This document shows, piece by piece, positions 22,051 through 33,409 of a DNA stretch of 64,000 bases (its first letter is position 1; every line of letters starts with the position of its first letter). The translations under genes were made by a program, and so were the position numbers. The notes under the pieces are model-generated. The model did not search any database. It was given only the letters and a program-made list of their open reading frames with translations, and was not told the DNA's origin. The stretch comes from Cinnamomum chago (taxonomy: Eukaryota > Streptophyta > Magnoliopsida > Laurales > Lauraceae): positions 23,315,001-23,379,000 of the forward strand of contig CP142460.1 in assembly GCA_038049695.1 (NCBI GenBank), given 5' to 3'.

Positions 22051-23965
22051 ATGATACCTGCGGGTTCATCGCTGTCCTGGTCATCACTGGGTGGAGCGCG
22101 CTGCTGAGCTCGGTTGACCCTTTCTTCCTTCTTGATGTACTCTCGGAGGTGTCCGTCCTTGACGAGCTTTTCGAAGTGGGACTTTAGTGCAAAGCAGTCC
22201 TTGGTCATGTGCCCGTGCTGCTTGTGATAGGAGCAGTTCTTACTTCGTTCTCGGGTAGACGGGTCACTCTTCATCGGCTGTGGCCATTGGAAGTAAGGTT
22301 CGGCCTTGATCTTGTTCAGAATTCTGTAAATAGGCTCCTTGAAGACAACGCTGATGGCTCTGTAAGGATCGCCGGCAGGCTCGGGCTGGGACCTCGGTCT
22401 CTTGCTGCTGTCCGAGGAGATTGAGAAAGAACGGGCGGTCCTCTTCTTATCCAACCTCGGTCCGGTGAACGTCCCTTCCCTCCTGGAGGCTTGGTTCTTC
22501 TGCGGGAGTTCGAATCGCTCTTTGTCGTGGGCTTCGTCCTCTTCCTGCTCGATGTACTGATTCACCCTCGCCATTAGTGCCTTCACTGTGGCCACAGGGT
22601 TTCGGACCAGATCCTTGCGGAGCTCGTTTCCAGGAAGTAAGCCCTGTCGGAAACACATGATGGCGATGTCATCGTTGGCGTCAGTGATCTGGCTATATAT
22701 GGTCCAGAATCTCCTGGCGAAAGCGGTGATACTCTCGCCGTCCTTCATCCGGATTGCCATGAGGTTGCCGTCCGTCTTCGGGATGACACGGTGTGCTTGG
22801 AACTTTCCGATAAAGGAACTCCGGAGCTGCCGCCAGCTTGAGACCGACCCAGGGGGAGTGCACAGAACCATTGGAGCGGGAGGTCGCCCAGACTGGACGA
22901 GAAGACCCTACAGTTCAGGAGACCGACGTCCCCCCAAACCGACATCCGCTGAGTGAAATGTCGTAGGTGTGCTTCTGGGTCCGAGGCCCCGTCATAGAGG
23001 ACGAACCTCGGGACGCTGAATCTCTCGGGGAGAGAGAAATCTTTAATTTCCTGCGAGAAGGGGGACATGCCCTGATCGTCCTCTTCGCGTTCATTAGTTT
23101 GGTCCCGGGCGTACCCGATCTCGGCCAAATGGGCCTGGACCTCCTGCTTGACGTAATGGTCCAGCAACTCCTTGAGGTCTGTCTGGTCATCTGGTCTCGG
23201 TGATTTTTGCTCGCGCCTCGATCCCCTGAGGCCACTAGGCAGATGACTGCTGCTCGAGCCTTCCTTCTCATAGCGATATCTCCTTCTGCTGTTGAGGACC
23301 TGCCTCAGGTCTCGGTTGCCCGGGTGGGCCTGCTGTCGCCGGGGAGGTGGACCACGAGACTTCCTCTCATTCATTTCGAGCCGTTCCTCTAGACGAAGAA
23401 TCACCTCCTCTTTATCTCGGAGGGCCTGGTTCTGGGCATCGAGCTCTTTGAGCAGGGGGTTGTCATCTCTGGCTCCATGGGTTTGATGAAAAGACTGGTC
23501 GTCATCGCGGGTGCGATGGTGGGATTGATGGGACCTCGCCCTGACGGGGGTCTTGCCTCGTCGTCGAAGGTCCGCCGTGGAGGCGTTCTGCTGCGGACCT
23601 CCGTGTGGCCACTCACCAGTGTGGTGAGGAGTCTCACGACGACTATCTTGGCGGAGGCGCGTGGTCATGGGCCGAGACGAAGAGTCCGACTGGACGATGC
23701 CATCCACGTATACGGCATCCGACTTTCTCCCAGACCTCCTCTGGCGCGGGGTCCCTGATGGCTCCGGCCTGATGGGAGGAACCCCCGTCGGTCCCGGAGG
23801 GGGAAGAAGAGCAGAACGAAGGCCAGGGGGTGGTTCCGGAAACACCGGCTGGGACAGTTGCGACTGCAAGAATGGTGAAAATGTAGGTTGCTCTGGTAGC
23901 GGGAAGGACGATGCTTTTCGGGGCTTCGATGGTCTTCCGCCACCGTATTTGGTCTTTGGAGGCAT
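22050..23965 (-). pseudogene. Tat gag region (broken)
   Basis: The region starts with MPPKTKYGGG, a proline-rich N-terminus and a basic, arginine-rich middle (RSHQSHHRTRDDD). A coiled segment and the retrotransposon gag domain follow (FSVPRFVLYDGASDPEAHL near 23000, FRQGLLPGNELRKDL near 22640) and a non-canonical knuckle, CSYHKQHGHMTKDC, near 22230. The last has His in place of the second Cys, as is common in Tat Gags. Its ATG is 51 bp from the LTR, giving a very short leader. The region is interrupted. Confidence 0.85.
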
Positions 23966-23997
23966 GGCTTCTGTAGAGGCTTTGGCACAGATCCTGT

Positions 23998-24014
23998 TCC
24001 CACAGACGGCGCCA
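23998..24014 (-). other. primer binding site of the Tat element
   Basis: Minus-strand TGGCGCCGTCTGTGGG starts two bases inside the LTR edge. The TGGCGCCGT core is the type used by other Tat elements, reported as complementary to an arginine tRNA; the tRNA is given from memory. Confidence 0.75.
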
Positions 24015-24016
24015 AC

Positions 24017-24714
24017 TGTAAGTGCCTAAAAATTACGGACTTGATTATTAGAGGATTAAGCTCTTGTTTGGAGATCTTGGGAAGATGAGGGGAAATGATC
24101 GAGCCTCCGATGACCTGAAAGAGAGAGACAGCGAGTCAGAGCCCCTGGCTATAGGCAGCCGAAGGCCCTCCAACGCTCAAGTCAGTGTAGGAACTGAAAG
24201 AGAATGGAGAAGAAGAGGTCTGGGAGGGAGACGGATTACGTACCTTACATGGTTTTCCTTCATGCTATATATAGATGTGATAGTCATCATTGGACTGCTC
24301 CCTTGAGGGGACGGGAGTCCTATCAGAGTGTACTCTTATCTCCTGAGTGGGGGTAGGTGAAAAGGGAGTGTCCCATCGGACCATCATTCCATGCCTATAG
24401 ACATGACCCTGAGATAAGGCGTGCCCCTTATCTAGGTCCGGCGCCCACTCTGCCTGTCAGTTCGCCGTTTCCGTCACGGCAGCGCATTTATGGCTGCGTC
24501 TATGGCTGAGTGACAGGGACCGAGATCGGGCAGAGGTTGAGACCGGGCAGAGGCTGAGACCGAGGTCGGGATTCGTGATGAAGCCACCGAGACTCGCTCC
24601 ATGATTATTCCGAGATGGCGATGCGGCCGACCTTGGGTGGTACCGAGACCAATGGTAAACCGAGACTAGGAGATGGCCCCACCTAAATTCGTGAGCACAG
24701 AATGACCCCACACA
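24017..24714 (-). repeat. 5' LTR of the Tat element (right in the window)
   Basis: TG...CA ends on the plus strand and homology to 13297-13983 over the full length. Followed by the target duplication CTATT at 24715-24719. Confidence 0.95.
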
Positions 24715-24719
24715 CTATT

Positions 24720-25807
24720 GGACCCTTCTTTTATTTTTAAGGTAAAGAAAAGAGAATTCATATCAGGAGGAGCAAAGAGAACAAGAGAAATAAATAGGTA
24801 CACACAAAAAAAATGGCAAAAATATTGGACCACTTGCTAGAGGATTTTAACTACCTGAGCATTGGAGATCTGGATTTGTTCGGGTTGCATAAAGATGAAA
24901 CAGAAAGGGCTTGTTCGTGTAAAGCCGCGGCTAAAGAAAGTGGGAGCAAAGTAGAGCCCTCTAAAATCTAAGGAAGCCATGAAAGAGGAAAGGAGATGTG
25001 GATCCTTTTCCACCAAAATCATGCTGCAAAGACATGACCTAGGAATTTGGCCAGAACCAATATTTTAGGTTTCTTTAATAATAGGATTTGTTCGATCCAA
25101 TTAATGACCATGTCAGATCCTAATCCACTTCTGATCAGTTGGAAATGTTCTCAACATTTTTCTAAATTTTTTTAACTTATCATTTTTAGGGCTAAAATCA
25201 TTGCTATAATCATGAAAGATCTGGATCCAGATCTAGATTGGAATAGAACTCAAGGATCCAAGTTTCAGATATGGATCCTGGATGTTGGGCCTATTTTAGA
25301 TCTAAATTCCTACTTAAGCTATTGAATTGCTCGTTGGATCTAGATTGTACTGAGATTGGACTCAAACCCTACCCGATTGACATGCCTCGTTTCTGATTCT
25401 AAATGGTTCCAAACTGTTCAAACTATACTGTTCATCAAGGATGGGTCAGAAAATCCTAGGAAAAATGGATATTCCGGTGATCCAATCAACATGGACTGAC
25501 TACCTTTGGTTGACAATTTGTACAATATCGAAGGGGATGCCAATTTGTGACCAGATCAAGCAACCCAACCCAACCTGATAATTAAAGGTTCGGGTTGACC
25601 ATTTTCAACTGAGTTGGTTTTTGTTAACATTCCTAACTCAATTTGTAATGGTTGGGTTTAACATGGACCCGCTATTGTTATTTGATATCCATTAACCAAC
25701 TTGAGTCCTACAAAATGAATCATGACTCACCCAGACAGATTTCTATATTAATGGTTCACATTGACCTTTTAACTTTTGGGCTTGTGTCTGGTCCTCATTT
25801 TCACATG
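24720..25807. other. unassigned intergenic DNA
   Basis: AT-rich DNA with recurrent words such as GATCTGGATC and GGTTGGGTTTAA. I see no coding region or terminal repeats. The same character continues at 26500-26911, so 24720-26911 is one target interrupted by the solo LTR. Confidence 0.45.
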
Positions 25808-25812
25808 ACTAA

Positions 25813-26494
25813 TGTGTGGGGTCGTTCTGTGCTCACGGATTTAGGAGGGGTCATCCTCGAGTATCGGTTACCATTGGTCTCGGTACCACCCAAGGTCGGC
25901 CGCAACGCCGTCTCGGAAGAATCATAGGGCAAGTCTCGGTGGCTACGTCACGAGTCCCGACCTCGGTCTCAGCCTCTGCCCGATCTCGGCCCCTGTCACT
26001 CAGCCATTAATGCAGCCATAAATGCGCTGCCGTGACGGAAACGGTGAACTGACAGGCAGAGTGGGCGCCGGACCTAGATAAGGGGCACGCCTTATCTCAG
26101 GGTCATGTCTATAGGCGTGGAATGATGGTCCGATGGGACACTCCCTTTTCACCTACCCCCACTCAGGAGATAAGAGTACACTCTGATAGGACTCCCGTCC
26201 CCTCAAGGGAGCAGTCCAATGATGACTATCACGTCTATATATTGCATGAAGGAAAACCATGTAAGGTACGCAACCCGTCTCCCTCCCAGACTTCTTCTTC
26301 TCCATTCTCTTTCAGTTCCTACACTGACTTGAGCGTCGGAGGGCATTCGGCTGCCTATAGCCAGGGGCTCTGACTTACTGTTTCTCTCTTTCAGGTCATT
26401 GTAGGCGCGATCCTTTCCCCTCATCTTCCCGAGGATCTCCAAACCAAGAGCTTAATCCTCTAATAATCAAGTCCGTAATTTTTAGGCACTTACA
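25813..26494 (+). repeat. solo LTR of the Tat/Retand family, 682 bp
   Basis: TGTGTGGGGTCG to GGCACTTACA, the reverse complement of the LTRs at 13297 and 24017, flanked by the 5-bp duplication ACTAA (25808-25812 and 26495-26499). No internal sequence remains, so it arose by recombination between the two LTRs of a former full element that had inserted in the opposite orientation to its neighbour. Confidence 0.95.
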
Positions 26495-26499
26495 ACTAA

Positions 26500-26911
26500 T
26501 AAATGGGTCGGGTTCAAATTGAGCCTGTACTTGCTACCACAGTGATCAACCAAACTAACTCAGTTAATATATTGGTTGGGTTTAAATTGAGCTCATTCTT
26601 GTTTTTTTACTAATGAATCAACTTGAACCAGACTAACTGCACTATGCCTCAGTCCAGGAATTAGCAACTGGTTGGGTTTGGTACATCTTTGCGTAAATCT
26701 GCTTGACTCGTACTTGCCCCATCCTAGACCCCCTCCCTATGGACAATGTGGAAAATATCATAATAGGTATAGATGCTATGTTTTTTTGCTAGAATAATAG
26801 ATGCTCTTTTTTTTTTCTTTTGCTAGAATAATAGATGCTTCACCCCAAATAAAAGAAAGAAATAAAGCAAGAAATGATAAAAATGAAAAACACACAACAA
26901 TAGATGATAAA
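26500..26911. other. unassigned intergenic DNA
   Basis: Continuation of the target of the solo LTR. It includes a small tandem duplication (about 26776-26840) of the phrase TTTTGCTAGAATAATAGATG. No gene is seen. Confidence 0.45.
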
Positions 26912-27280
26912 TGTAAGACACCGATCCTTGATTATGTGATCAATAACTAATTAATTATATTTGAATATCAACTAAGTGAGTTTAGATGTTAAGTAACTAG
27001 TTTTGAGGGTTAATTTAGTTTGGGGAATTTTGGAATGTTTTGAGAGCTTTCGGACTCAATTTAGTGCCTTTAAGGAGCTAGTTGAAATTTTGGAAAAAGT
27101 TGGGGGTGGGTTTGAAATTTTAGAAAGTTGTGATTTTTAGGTTCGTTGGAAAGAAATGATTTCGAGAAACCTTCGTTCTTGGCCCATACCTATCTGACAT
27201 CTAAATGACCCTCGTTTTGTCGAGTTGCTTTTCACTTAAGTTGGGATGCGAAATTGTGAATGTCATTTCCAAGAGAAAGG
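26912..27280 (+). repeat. probable fragment of a Tekay-type LTR, 5' part
   Basis: Begins TGTAAGACACCGATCC and shares order and wording with the first 400 bp of the LTRs at 6696 and 46636 (AAGTGAGTTTAG, TTTGGGGAATTTTGG, GGTTCGTTGGAAAG). It stops where the Tat LTR at 27291 begins. Divergence from the other two is high, so it represents a third subfamily or an old copy. Confidence 0.5.
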
Positions 27281-27290
27281 CGACACTAAC

Positions 27291-27985
27291 TGTAAGTGTC
27301 TAAATATTTACGGACTTGATTATGTGGATATAGAACTTCTTAGGAATGATCAAATGCCTGAGACCTGAAAGGGAAGGAGAAGCAAAGGTCAGAGACCCTG
27401 GCTGCAATCAGCCAAAGGCACTCCGATGCCTTAGTTAGTTCAACAACTAGACAAAGGATGAATGAGTGAAGAAGAATGGTGAGTTTTAGAGTATGGGTGT
27501 AAAACATTGCATGTAAGTGCTGTGTTTATGCGTACCTTCTCGGGATTTGCTCCTTGTATATATAGGCCAAGAGTTGACTTTTTGGGGTAGGGTCCCATCA
27601 GACCTTAACCTGACGTCTTGGGAATAGAGCCCCATTGGACCTCACACTGGTTTACCTTAGAGGCAGAGTCCTATCGGACCTTACCTTGATGTAGACGTAG
27701 CTGTCGGATAATGATAACTTCTTATCTCGATCCGAGGCATGTCACCATCAATCAACACGTTCTGTAACGCAGTTGAGTCTCCTCTGTAGGAGTATAGTTG
27801 CAGTTGATTAAGAGTCAGTGCCCGTCTCGGTTAACCGAACTAAAGATGATATCGAGGTCACAGACCTCGGTAATGAAGCATTCTGGCACTGTTGCCGAGA
27901 TGAAAAAGGCCGAGATCAGGATATGCCTTGTTGGTACCCTTAACAAAACCAACATAATCTCGGTATTAGGAAAATGTCCCACACA
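27291..27985 (-). repeat. 3' LTR of the second Tat/Retand element
   Basis: Starts TGTAAGTGTCTAAATATTTA and ends CCCACACA, with the same order of blocks as 13297-13983. It is followed by a polypurine tract (AGTCCCCTAGC on the plus strand). Confidence 0.85.
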
Positions 27986-28372
27986 AGTCCCCTAGCTTCT
28001 GACTTCTTAGAGTTCTGCAACTCTTTGAGGTCGGGAGCTAAGTAGTATGATGGGAGAATCTTCTGGATATTAGGCTTGAAGCTCGCATTGCGTTGCATCT
28101 CGGTGTCAGTTGACGACATCTGATCTCTATCACGATGTCGCTTCATTTGCCTGAGATAATTAATAGCATGTCAATGTCGCTTCGCCTACCCGAGGCGATC
28201 AATAACACGACGGTGTCGCTTCTTCTGCCCGAGGTGATTAATAGCGCATCGATCGATGCAGCAGGCATACCGGTGGCATCACGTGTCAACGCCTAATTGG
28301 TCATCCAATCGTTTCGAAGAGACGTGTCTAGTACTCAAAACGGTGCGAATTCGAAATGGCGCCTCTTGCCAT

Positions 28373-28380
28373 TATAAATA
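28373..28380 (+). promoter_or_regulatory. TATA box of the second antisense gene
   Basis: ATTATAAATAGAGG, 218 bp before the ATG at 28591, with a C/T-rich leader. It matches in position the box at 14306 although the surrounding sequence has diverged. Confidence 0.7.
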
Positions 28381-28590
28381 GAGGTGCCCCTCTCTCATTC
28401 TCCACTTTTGCATTCGGAGAAGAAAGAGGGACTTGCAGAAGAAAGGTCTTTGCCGAGGTCGAAATATCCTTCAAGTTTAACCTCGTCCGTCTTTCCTTTT
28501 GTAAGTTTTCCGTTTTGTCTATTTCCATTTCCTTCTTTCGTCTAGGGTTTCTTCCCTCTTTTCCTTCCTTCTTTCAAGTTTCTCCAAACG

Positions 28591-29428
28591 ATGGGCATCT
28601 ATAGGCACTGGTTGGAAACTCCAGTGGCCACGGCCGAATTTAGGGCTAGGTATGGGGTACCTGACGATGTTCAGGTTAGGCTAGACGACCCCACAAACCC
28701 TTTTGATGGCCACACTTTCACCAACGGTTGGATGTCGTTTCCTTTAGTGACCATAGTTGAGGGTGGGGTCCAGTTTCCCTTTCACCTTCTCCTTAGGACC
28801 TGCCTTAGTAAATGGCACCTCTGCCCCTATCAACTGATGCCAAACGGCTTCAAGATCATTATGGGTGTTGCCAAGCTCAATAGGATCCTCGGCATTAACC
28901 TCGGTGTTAATGACATCGAGGACGTCTACGACCTGTGCAAGTCCAAAGCTGATAAAACTTACTACCTCAGGGTAAAGGTGAACTAGGAGTGTCTCGTCAA
29001 CGCTTTGGAGGAATCCAATAAGTATGCCGGGGATGATCGTCTGTTCGTCTCGGGTAACTAGGAATTCAGAGCGGCCGAGACCGAAGTGGAGAGGGCGTTC
29101 AGAGTTCCCCGTGGCTTTGGGACCCCCCGAGTAAATACTCACACTCTTTTAAATTTTTCTTTCCTTGCATTTTTCTTTTTGTTTTTCTGCCGAGCTTATA
29201 TTTTCTGTTTGCCATGCAGAGATCCGTCAGAGAAGACAGGAGGCCAAGCGGGTTGGCTGGTCAAGGAACGAAGACTGGTTTCGAGTGTTGTACCGATACC
29301 GAGGTCACACTGGTCGTGCCGCGTATCTTCTTTTGAATTACGAGCCGAGGTACCAGTTATTTATCAAGAGGAGGACCGGACAACCTCAGCCAAGGGTAGA
29401 GCACCAGGCCGAAGCAGAGCAGCCTTAA
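28591..29428 (+). pseudogene. antisense gene of the second Tat/Retand element, 5' part
   Basis: The product starts MGIYRHWLE and keeps the Transposase_28-type features FPFHLLLRTCLS, LMPNGFKIIMGVAKLN and DIEDVYDLCKS. An intron of about 89 bp (29131-29219, GT...AG) sits at the same place as in the copy at 14605, followed by a block with RNEDWFRVLYRYRGH. Acidic, serine-rich sequence follows and the homology stops near 29770. The gene is broken and truncated. Protein identity between the two copies looks far higher than that of surrounding DNA, which suggests past selection on it. Confidence 0.75.
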
Positions 29429-29800
29429 GACGAACCCGAAGCCCGGGTCGTTCGAGGGAGTACTTCCGCTCCCGTGAGCTCTTCGAGGTGCGACATAGAG
29501 ACCGCCGAGACCGACACTTCAAGCACCTCCACTCGTTCTAGCTCAGAGGAGGAAGAAGATAAGGAGCGACACCGACCTCCAGTGGCGGTCAAGAACTTGG
29601 AGGCTTTGGCATCCTCGAGCCCCTTTGGCCCCCTCGACCTCTGCGGACGCTCCCACCCCCGCCCCTGCTCCTGCTCCTTCTTCAAGTTTGGAAGTTCGGC
29701 AGCGCCCTGCCGAAACCGCGCAGGAGGGGGCTTGGGCGGAAAAAAGGGCCAGACTCGAGTGCTCCAGCCCATCCAAATCCCTGTACAAATTCATTACTTC

Positions 29801-32633
29801 GCCTTAGATTGGACCACATATGCCTTGGATTAAACTATGGTCCCTCCCTCTGCATTCGAAAATTAAACTCTTTCTATGGAAGGGTTTGTAGAACATACTG
29901 CCTATGCGGGCACGCCTCCAGAAGTATATCCAATCCATAAATCCGATTTGTGTCCTTTGTCATCTTCAACCGGAGACAAATGATCACCTGTTTTGCTCAT
30001 GCGCTACAACCACTAATCTCTGGTAGTCCACAACACGCTCCCATCTGCTCACAGAAAAACCTCCCCTATGAATAACTGGTTCTTGTACTAAACCTCTAAA
30101 TCCCAAGTTCCACTGGCCTGGATGTGGTGGTATCTTTGGAAAGCCCAGAACCATATCTTATTTAGAGATCAACCTTGGCACCCACCTTCCATCCTTAAAC
30201 AGGGCACCAAGGCTATCCATGAATGGCAAATCGGAACCGACACGTTGAAGGATGTTGATGTAATAAATTGATTAATTTCTTTATTTATCAATAAAATCAT
30301 GCTTTCCTTTCATGAGATGAATGGTGTTTATTACTTAATGCACATGGCCAATACATATGACATAATGGTTCATGAGATGAACCGGGTCCCATTAGTATAT
30401 TAGATGTGATATATGTATATGGATGAGATCCACATACGGGAGATATATGTCGCAAATCTTATACTTAAAAATATCTTTACAACCATTGATGAGTCTGGGC
30501 ATCTCATTTGATAAGGTTGCAGCACTTTGATCACTATGAGATAGTGTGATTTGTCTCGATTATCAGAATGTAAGATTTTGGATCATAGTGATGGTACATT
30601 GGATGTATTGAAGGACCATGAGAAGCACCTTATGAAATACTGTCTCGATTTAAGGACTGCTCTCATAATTCCCTAGCAATAGGCTCTCAATCCTGAGACA
30701 TTGATGAACTCAAGTTTCTGTCTATTCATTTGCTTTGAGTCACCAATGAATGAGGCCAACTATAGGTCAACACCTCGATGTCTTGGGTACATGGTAGTAG
30801 GACTGTGGGAACATACAATGATCAAGATGAAATCTATCTATATTATCCCCTTGTGCCAATTAATGGATTTATCATTAGTAAGTGCGCACCCATCTCGATT
30901 AAGAGTTAATTGGATGGTACTGATGATCACTGTGATTAATTGGGGCTCAAGGATAATAAGATGTGGATCTAAGATTGGATGGGACAGATTTATTCCAATT
31001 GATCCATGGATATTGATAGAGGAGCCTACTTGTGGTAATTGGGAAGTTTAGGGTCTTTATTGTAATTTATTCCTAAGATTGGAGTGCAATTGCATTTATA
31101 TAGTGTGTTATTTGCAATTAACTGTGGGCCCGGATTGCACTTGAGATGTGGGGTCGCGTGTCCCAGTTGGAGTCAGCTTTCTAAGGATTCCCTAGTGGTC
31201 CCCACACTAGCCCAAGATATAAGAAAGTTACTAATCTTACTTGAACTCTAAAAGGAAGGAATTAGAAAGTTACTATTTCTATTTGAAGTGTGACTTCTAA
31301 TAGTGGTAATAGTAAGCTACTAATTTGTGTGGAAGTGTGACTTCTAATGCAATTAGTAAGAGAGTCTTAAGAGGAGATTTGAGGCTATATAAAGGGGAAG
31401 AATCCCCCTTGGACGTCCATCCTTGGTATTCATGCCCAAAACATCTCTTGTGCAAGAGTTGTACATCTATCCTCTTTCTCTCTCTCTTCTAGTTCTCTTC
31501 TAGTTTCCTTAGAGTTTCTAGTAGGGTCATCTCTTGGAGATCCCACCCATCTTCTTGAGAAAAGAGATTTGATAGAGGGTCATAGCGTGGAAGACAACAA
31601 GGTCTTGGAGATCTCTAATTGCTTCAAGAAGAGTTCTTGTTCTAGTTGACTGTCTTCTCCTCGATTAGCGCACTACCGGGCTCCAAAGGTATAATCTGTT
31701 TCTCCTCTTGTGATAGATTATTTTGTTACAAGTAGTTGTTGATTGCTATCTTCTAGATAAGTTATATTGTTGTACATGATTGATGAGAAGGAGGGATTGC
31801 ATCCTGGATTGGGTTATAGCCTTCTGGATAGTTGATCCCTGAGTCAAGTGGGTCAAAAAGTTTTGAAAACCTATCCACGAGGCCCACCTACTTCCAACAA
31901 TTGCCATAGGCCAACTGAATGCGGAGACATGGAAACCACCTCCACCATCTTATCTCAAGCTTAATGTTGATGGATCCTTCCATCAACAGAGCAACACTTC
32001 CGGCATTGGAGGAATCCTTCGAGACCACAAGGGCTCCTAAATTCATGCGTTCGCTTCTGCGACTGCGGCGGAGTCAAAGATGAAATCCAAGCTCTCCTTT
32101 GGGATGCAACCTATGCCTCCAACTCAAAATCCAGAATGTCATCTTTGAAGGTGACTCATTCCTAGTTTGGAATCATCTTTCCTCTGACACAGCTCTGCTT
32201 TGGAAAATTATGCCGATCTTGAAGAAAGTCCACGTCGCTTTATCACAAATTCCTAAATGGCAGTTCACTCTTTTCAGACGTGAATCCAATAGGATGGCTG
32301 ACTCACTTGCTAAGCTGAAACCGCACCACGAAATCACTTTCAGATCTACTCTGCCTCTTCATTTACAAGATATCTACTTATAGGAAATTTCTATGCAGGA
32401 TGTGCAAATGCTGAACATGGGGGCTTTGCACCAGGAAGTAACTCAGATGGTGACTAGTTTGCGGAACAACCAGAAGACTTTTTTAACATTCCAAATGGGG
32501 AAAGCACGTAAAGGATTTTTGTATGACATTTTGGTCTCATTAGCCCCTTCTTATACTGTAACTGGTCCCATGGGACCCCTTGTTGTTTCCTTTGTTTGGC
32601 ATTAATGATATCCCCTATTTCAATAAAAAAAAA
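29801..32633 (+). mobile_element. plant L1-type LINE, 5'-truncated, split by an LTR insertion
   Basis: The part before the inserted LTR encodes the zinc-finger region that follows plant LINE reverse transcriptases (WIKLWSLPLHSKIKLFLWKG near 29824, then CVLCHLQPETNDHLFCSC). The part after it (31904-32340) encodes the C-terminal RNase H (YLKLNVDGSF, GIGGILRDHKGS, FEGDSFLVWNHL, ESNRMADSLAKL). A 3' untranslated stretch ends in an A-run at 32625-32633. The reading frame has in-frame stops near 29888 and 32038 and a frameshift near 32100. The endonuclease and polymerase are absent, as usual for 5'-truncated LINE copies. Confidence 0.85.
30246..31899 (+). repeat. LTR (solo or fragment) inserted in the LINE
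   Basis: About 1.65 kb of non-coding DNA ending CCCACCTACTTCCAACA. It is homologous, in inverted orientation, to the solo LTR at 38315-39863, which fixes it as an LTR. A TATATAAAGG box lies at 31386-31393 with a C/T-rich leader. The first 30-40 bp of the relative are missing and I see no target duplication, so the 5' edge is uncertain. Short open frames inside it, such as 30701-31051, are not genes. Confidence 0.75.
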
Positions 32634-32726
32634 TGTTAAAAATTGAAATGACGACGTAAGCACACTAAGCCACCTCATATCTCTCTACATTTAAGATCTC
32701 TGACATGGACTCCAACTACAGGAAAC
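32634..32726. other. spacer between LINE and MITE
   Basis: Short unassigned stretch after the LINE A-tail. Confidence 0.4.
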
Positions 32727-32911
32727 GGATCCCCTGTTTAGTCCAAACAAGGAAATTTTCCCTGTTTGGACCAATCAGGGGGTGCCACATGGGAATGAAT
32801 TTTTTTTTATTGAAGGAGATGGGATGTCATTGATTTGACGTCCTCTTCCCATGTGGCATCCCCTGATTGGTCCAAACAAGATTTCCCTGTTTGGTCCAAA
32901 CAGGGGATCTG
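32727..32911. mobile_element. MITE-like inverted-repeat element, about 185 bp
   Basis: Two arms of about 70 bp face each other: GGATCCCCTGTTT, CCCTGTTTGGACCAATCAGG and TGCCACATGGGA on the left are mirrored on the right by TCCCATGTGGCA, CCTGATTGGTCCAAACA and AAACAGGGGATC. The loop is only about 45 bp. It has no coding capacity. Such structures fold into long hairpins and are often processed into small RNAs. A target duplication was not identified. Confidence 0.8.
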
Positions 32912-33409
32912 ATCCCCAGCTACAAGCCAAGTTGGGTGTTTTCTAAAAGGGTAAATTAGCGATAGATCCCTGATTATTGGGCTATAAAGTCTCGAGTACA
33001 GAGTATAACTGTTTAAGGCCTAAGGTCCCTTGCGCATGAGATTAATTCGGGCGGTGGTCCCTTGCATGACACATCATACTTTTTTATGACAAATTTGCTC
33101 TTCTAACCGTTTGAATGGGAGTCGTGCAATCTAATCCTGGTTTATAGCTTGAGCTCATTGTCTTTCCTTGATTACTGACGAATTTAAATGTCATAAGATG
33201 AGTTTTGGATCAAATTCCAAATTTTGAATTAGAGGGATTAATGATTGATGGAATTTCACATAGAATTTCTCAGTTTCTAGAGCAGGTCGTTTGTAGTGCG
33301 TGAGGATCCTTTTTCTTCTTTTTTTTCTTGTTCTTATTCTTCTGACGTTGCTACAAAGCACAATTCTTCTTAATATGAGTTTATAGATCTGATTCACAAC
33401 AAACTCAAA

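Larger units (their letters stand above)
13297..24714 (-). mobile_element. Ty3/gypsy Tat-clade element (Retand-like), complete, minus strand
   Basis: An 11.4-kb element with 687- and 698-bp LTRs, matching 5-bp target duplications, primer site, polypurine tract, gag-pol on the minus strand, a 55-bp tandem repeat after pol, and a gene on the opposite strand between the repeat and the 3' LTR. Two RNase H domains, lack of a chromodomain, the tandem repeat and the antisense gene together are the hallmarks of the Tat clade, most like Retand. The structure is complete from end to end, but the coding region carries a few breaks. About 25 differences between the LTRs (roughly 3.6%) suggest insertion 1-2 My ago. 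Confidence 0.93.
27291..29770 (-). mobile_element. second Tat/Retand element, 3' part only, diverged
   Basis: A 695-bp LTR, the polypurine tract, and the beginning of the antisense gene survive. The rest, including the tandem repeat and gag-pol, is missing, and the fragment gives way to LINE sequence near 29770-29800. It matches the layout of 13297-16000 but is much more diverged in sequence, so it is another subfamily. It is a fossil. Confidence 0.85.

Noticed and set aside
27275-27290. Primer-site-like AGGCGACACTAAC to the left of the LTR at 27291
   Set aside because: It resembles the Tat primer site CGGCGCCAAC only loosely, and no Tat leader or gag sequence lies beyond it, so a tandem-element arrangement is not supported.
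30701-31051. 116-residue open frame
   Set aside because: It lies inside an LTR, its relative at 38315-39863 does not keep the frame open, and it has no motif.
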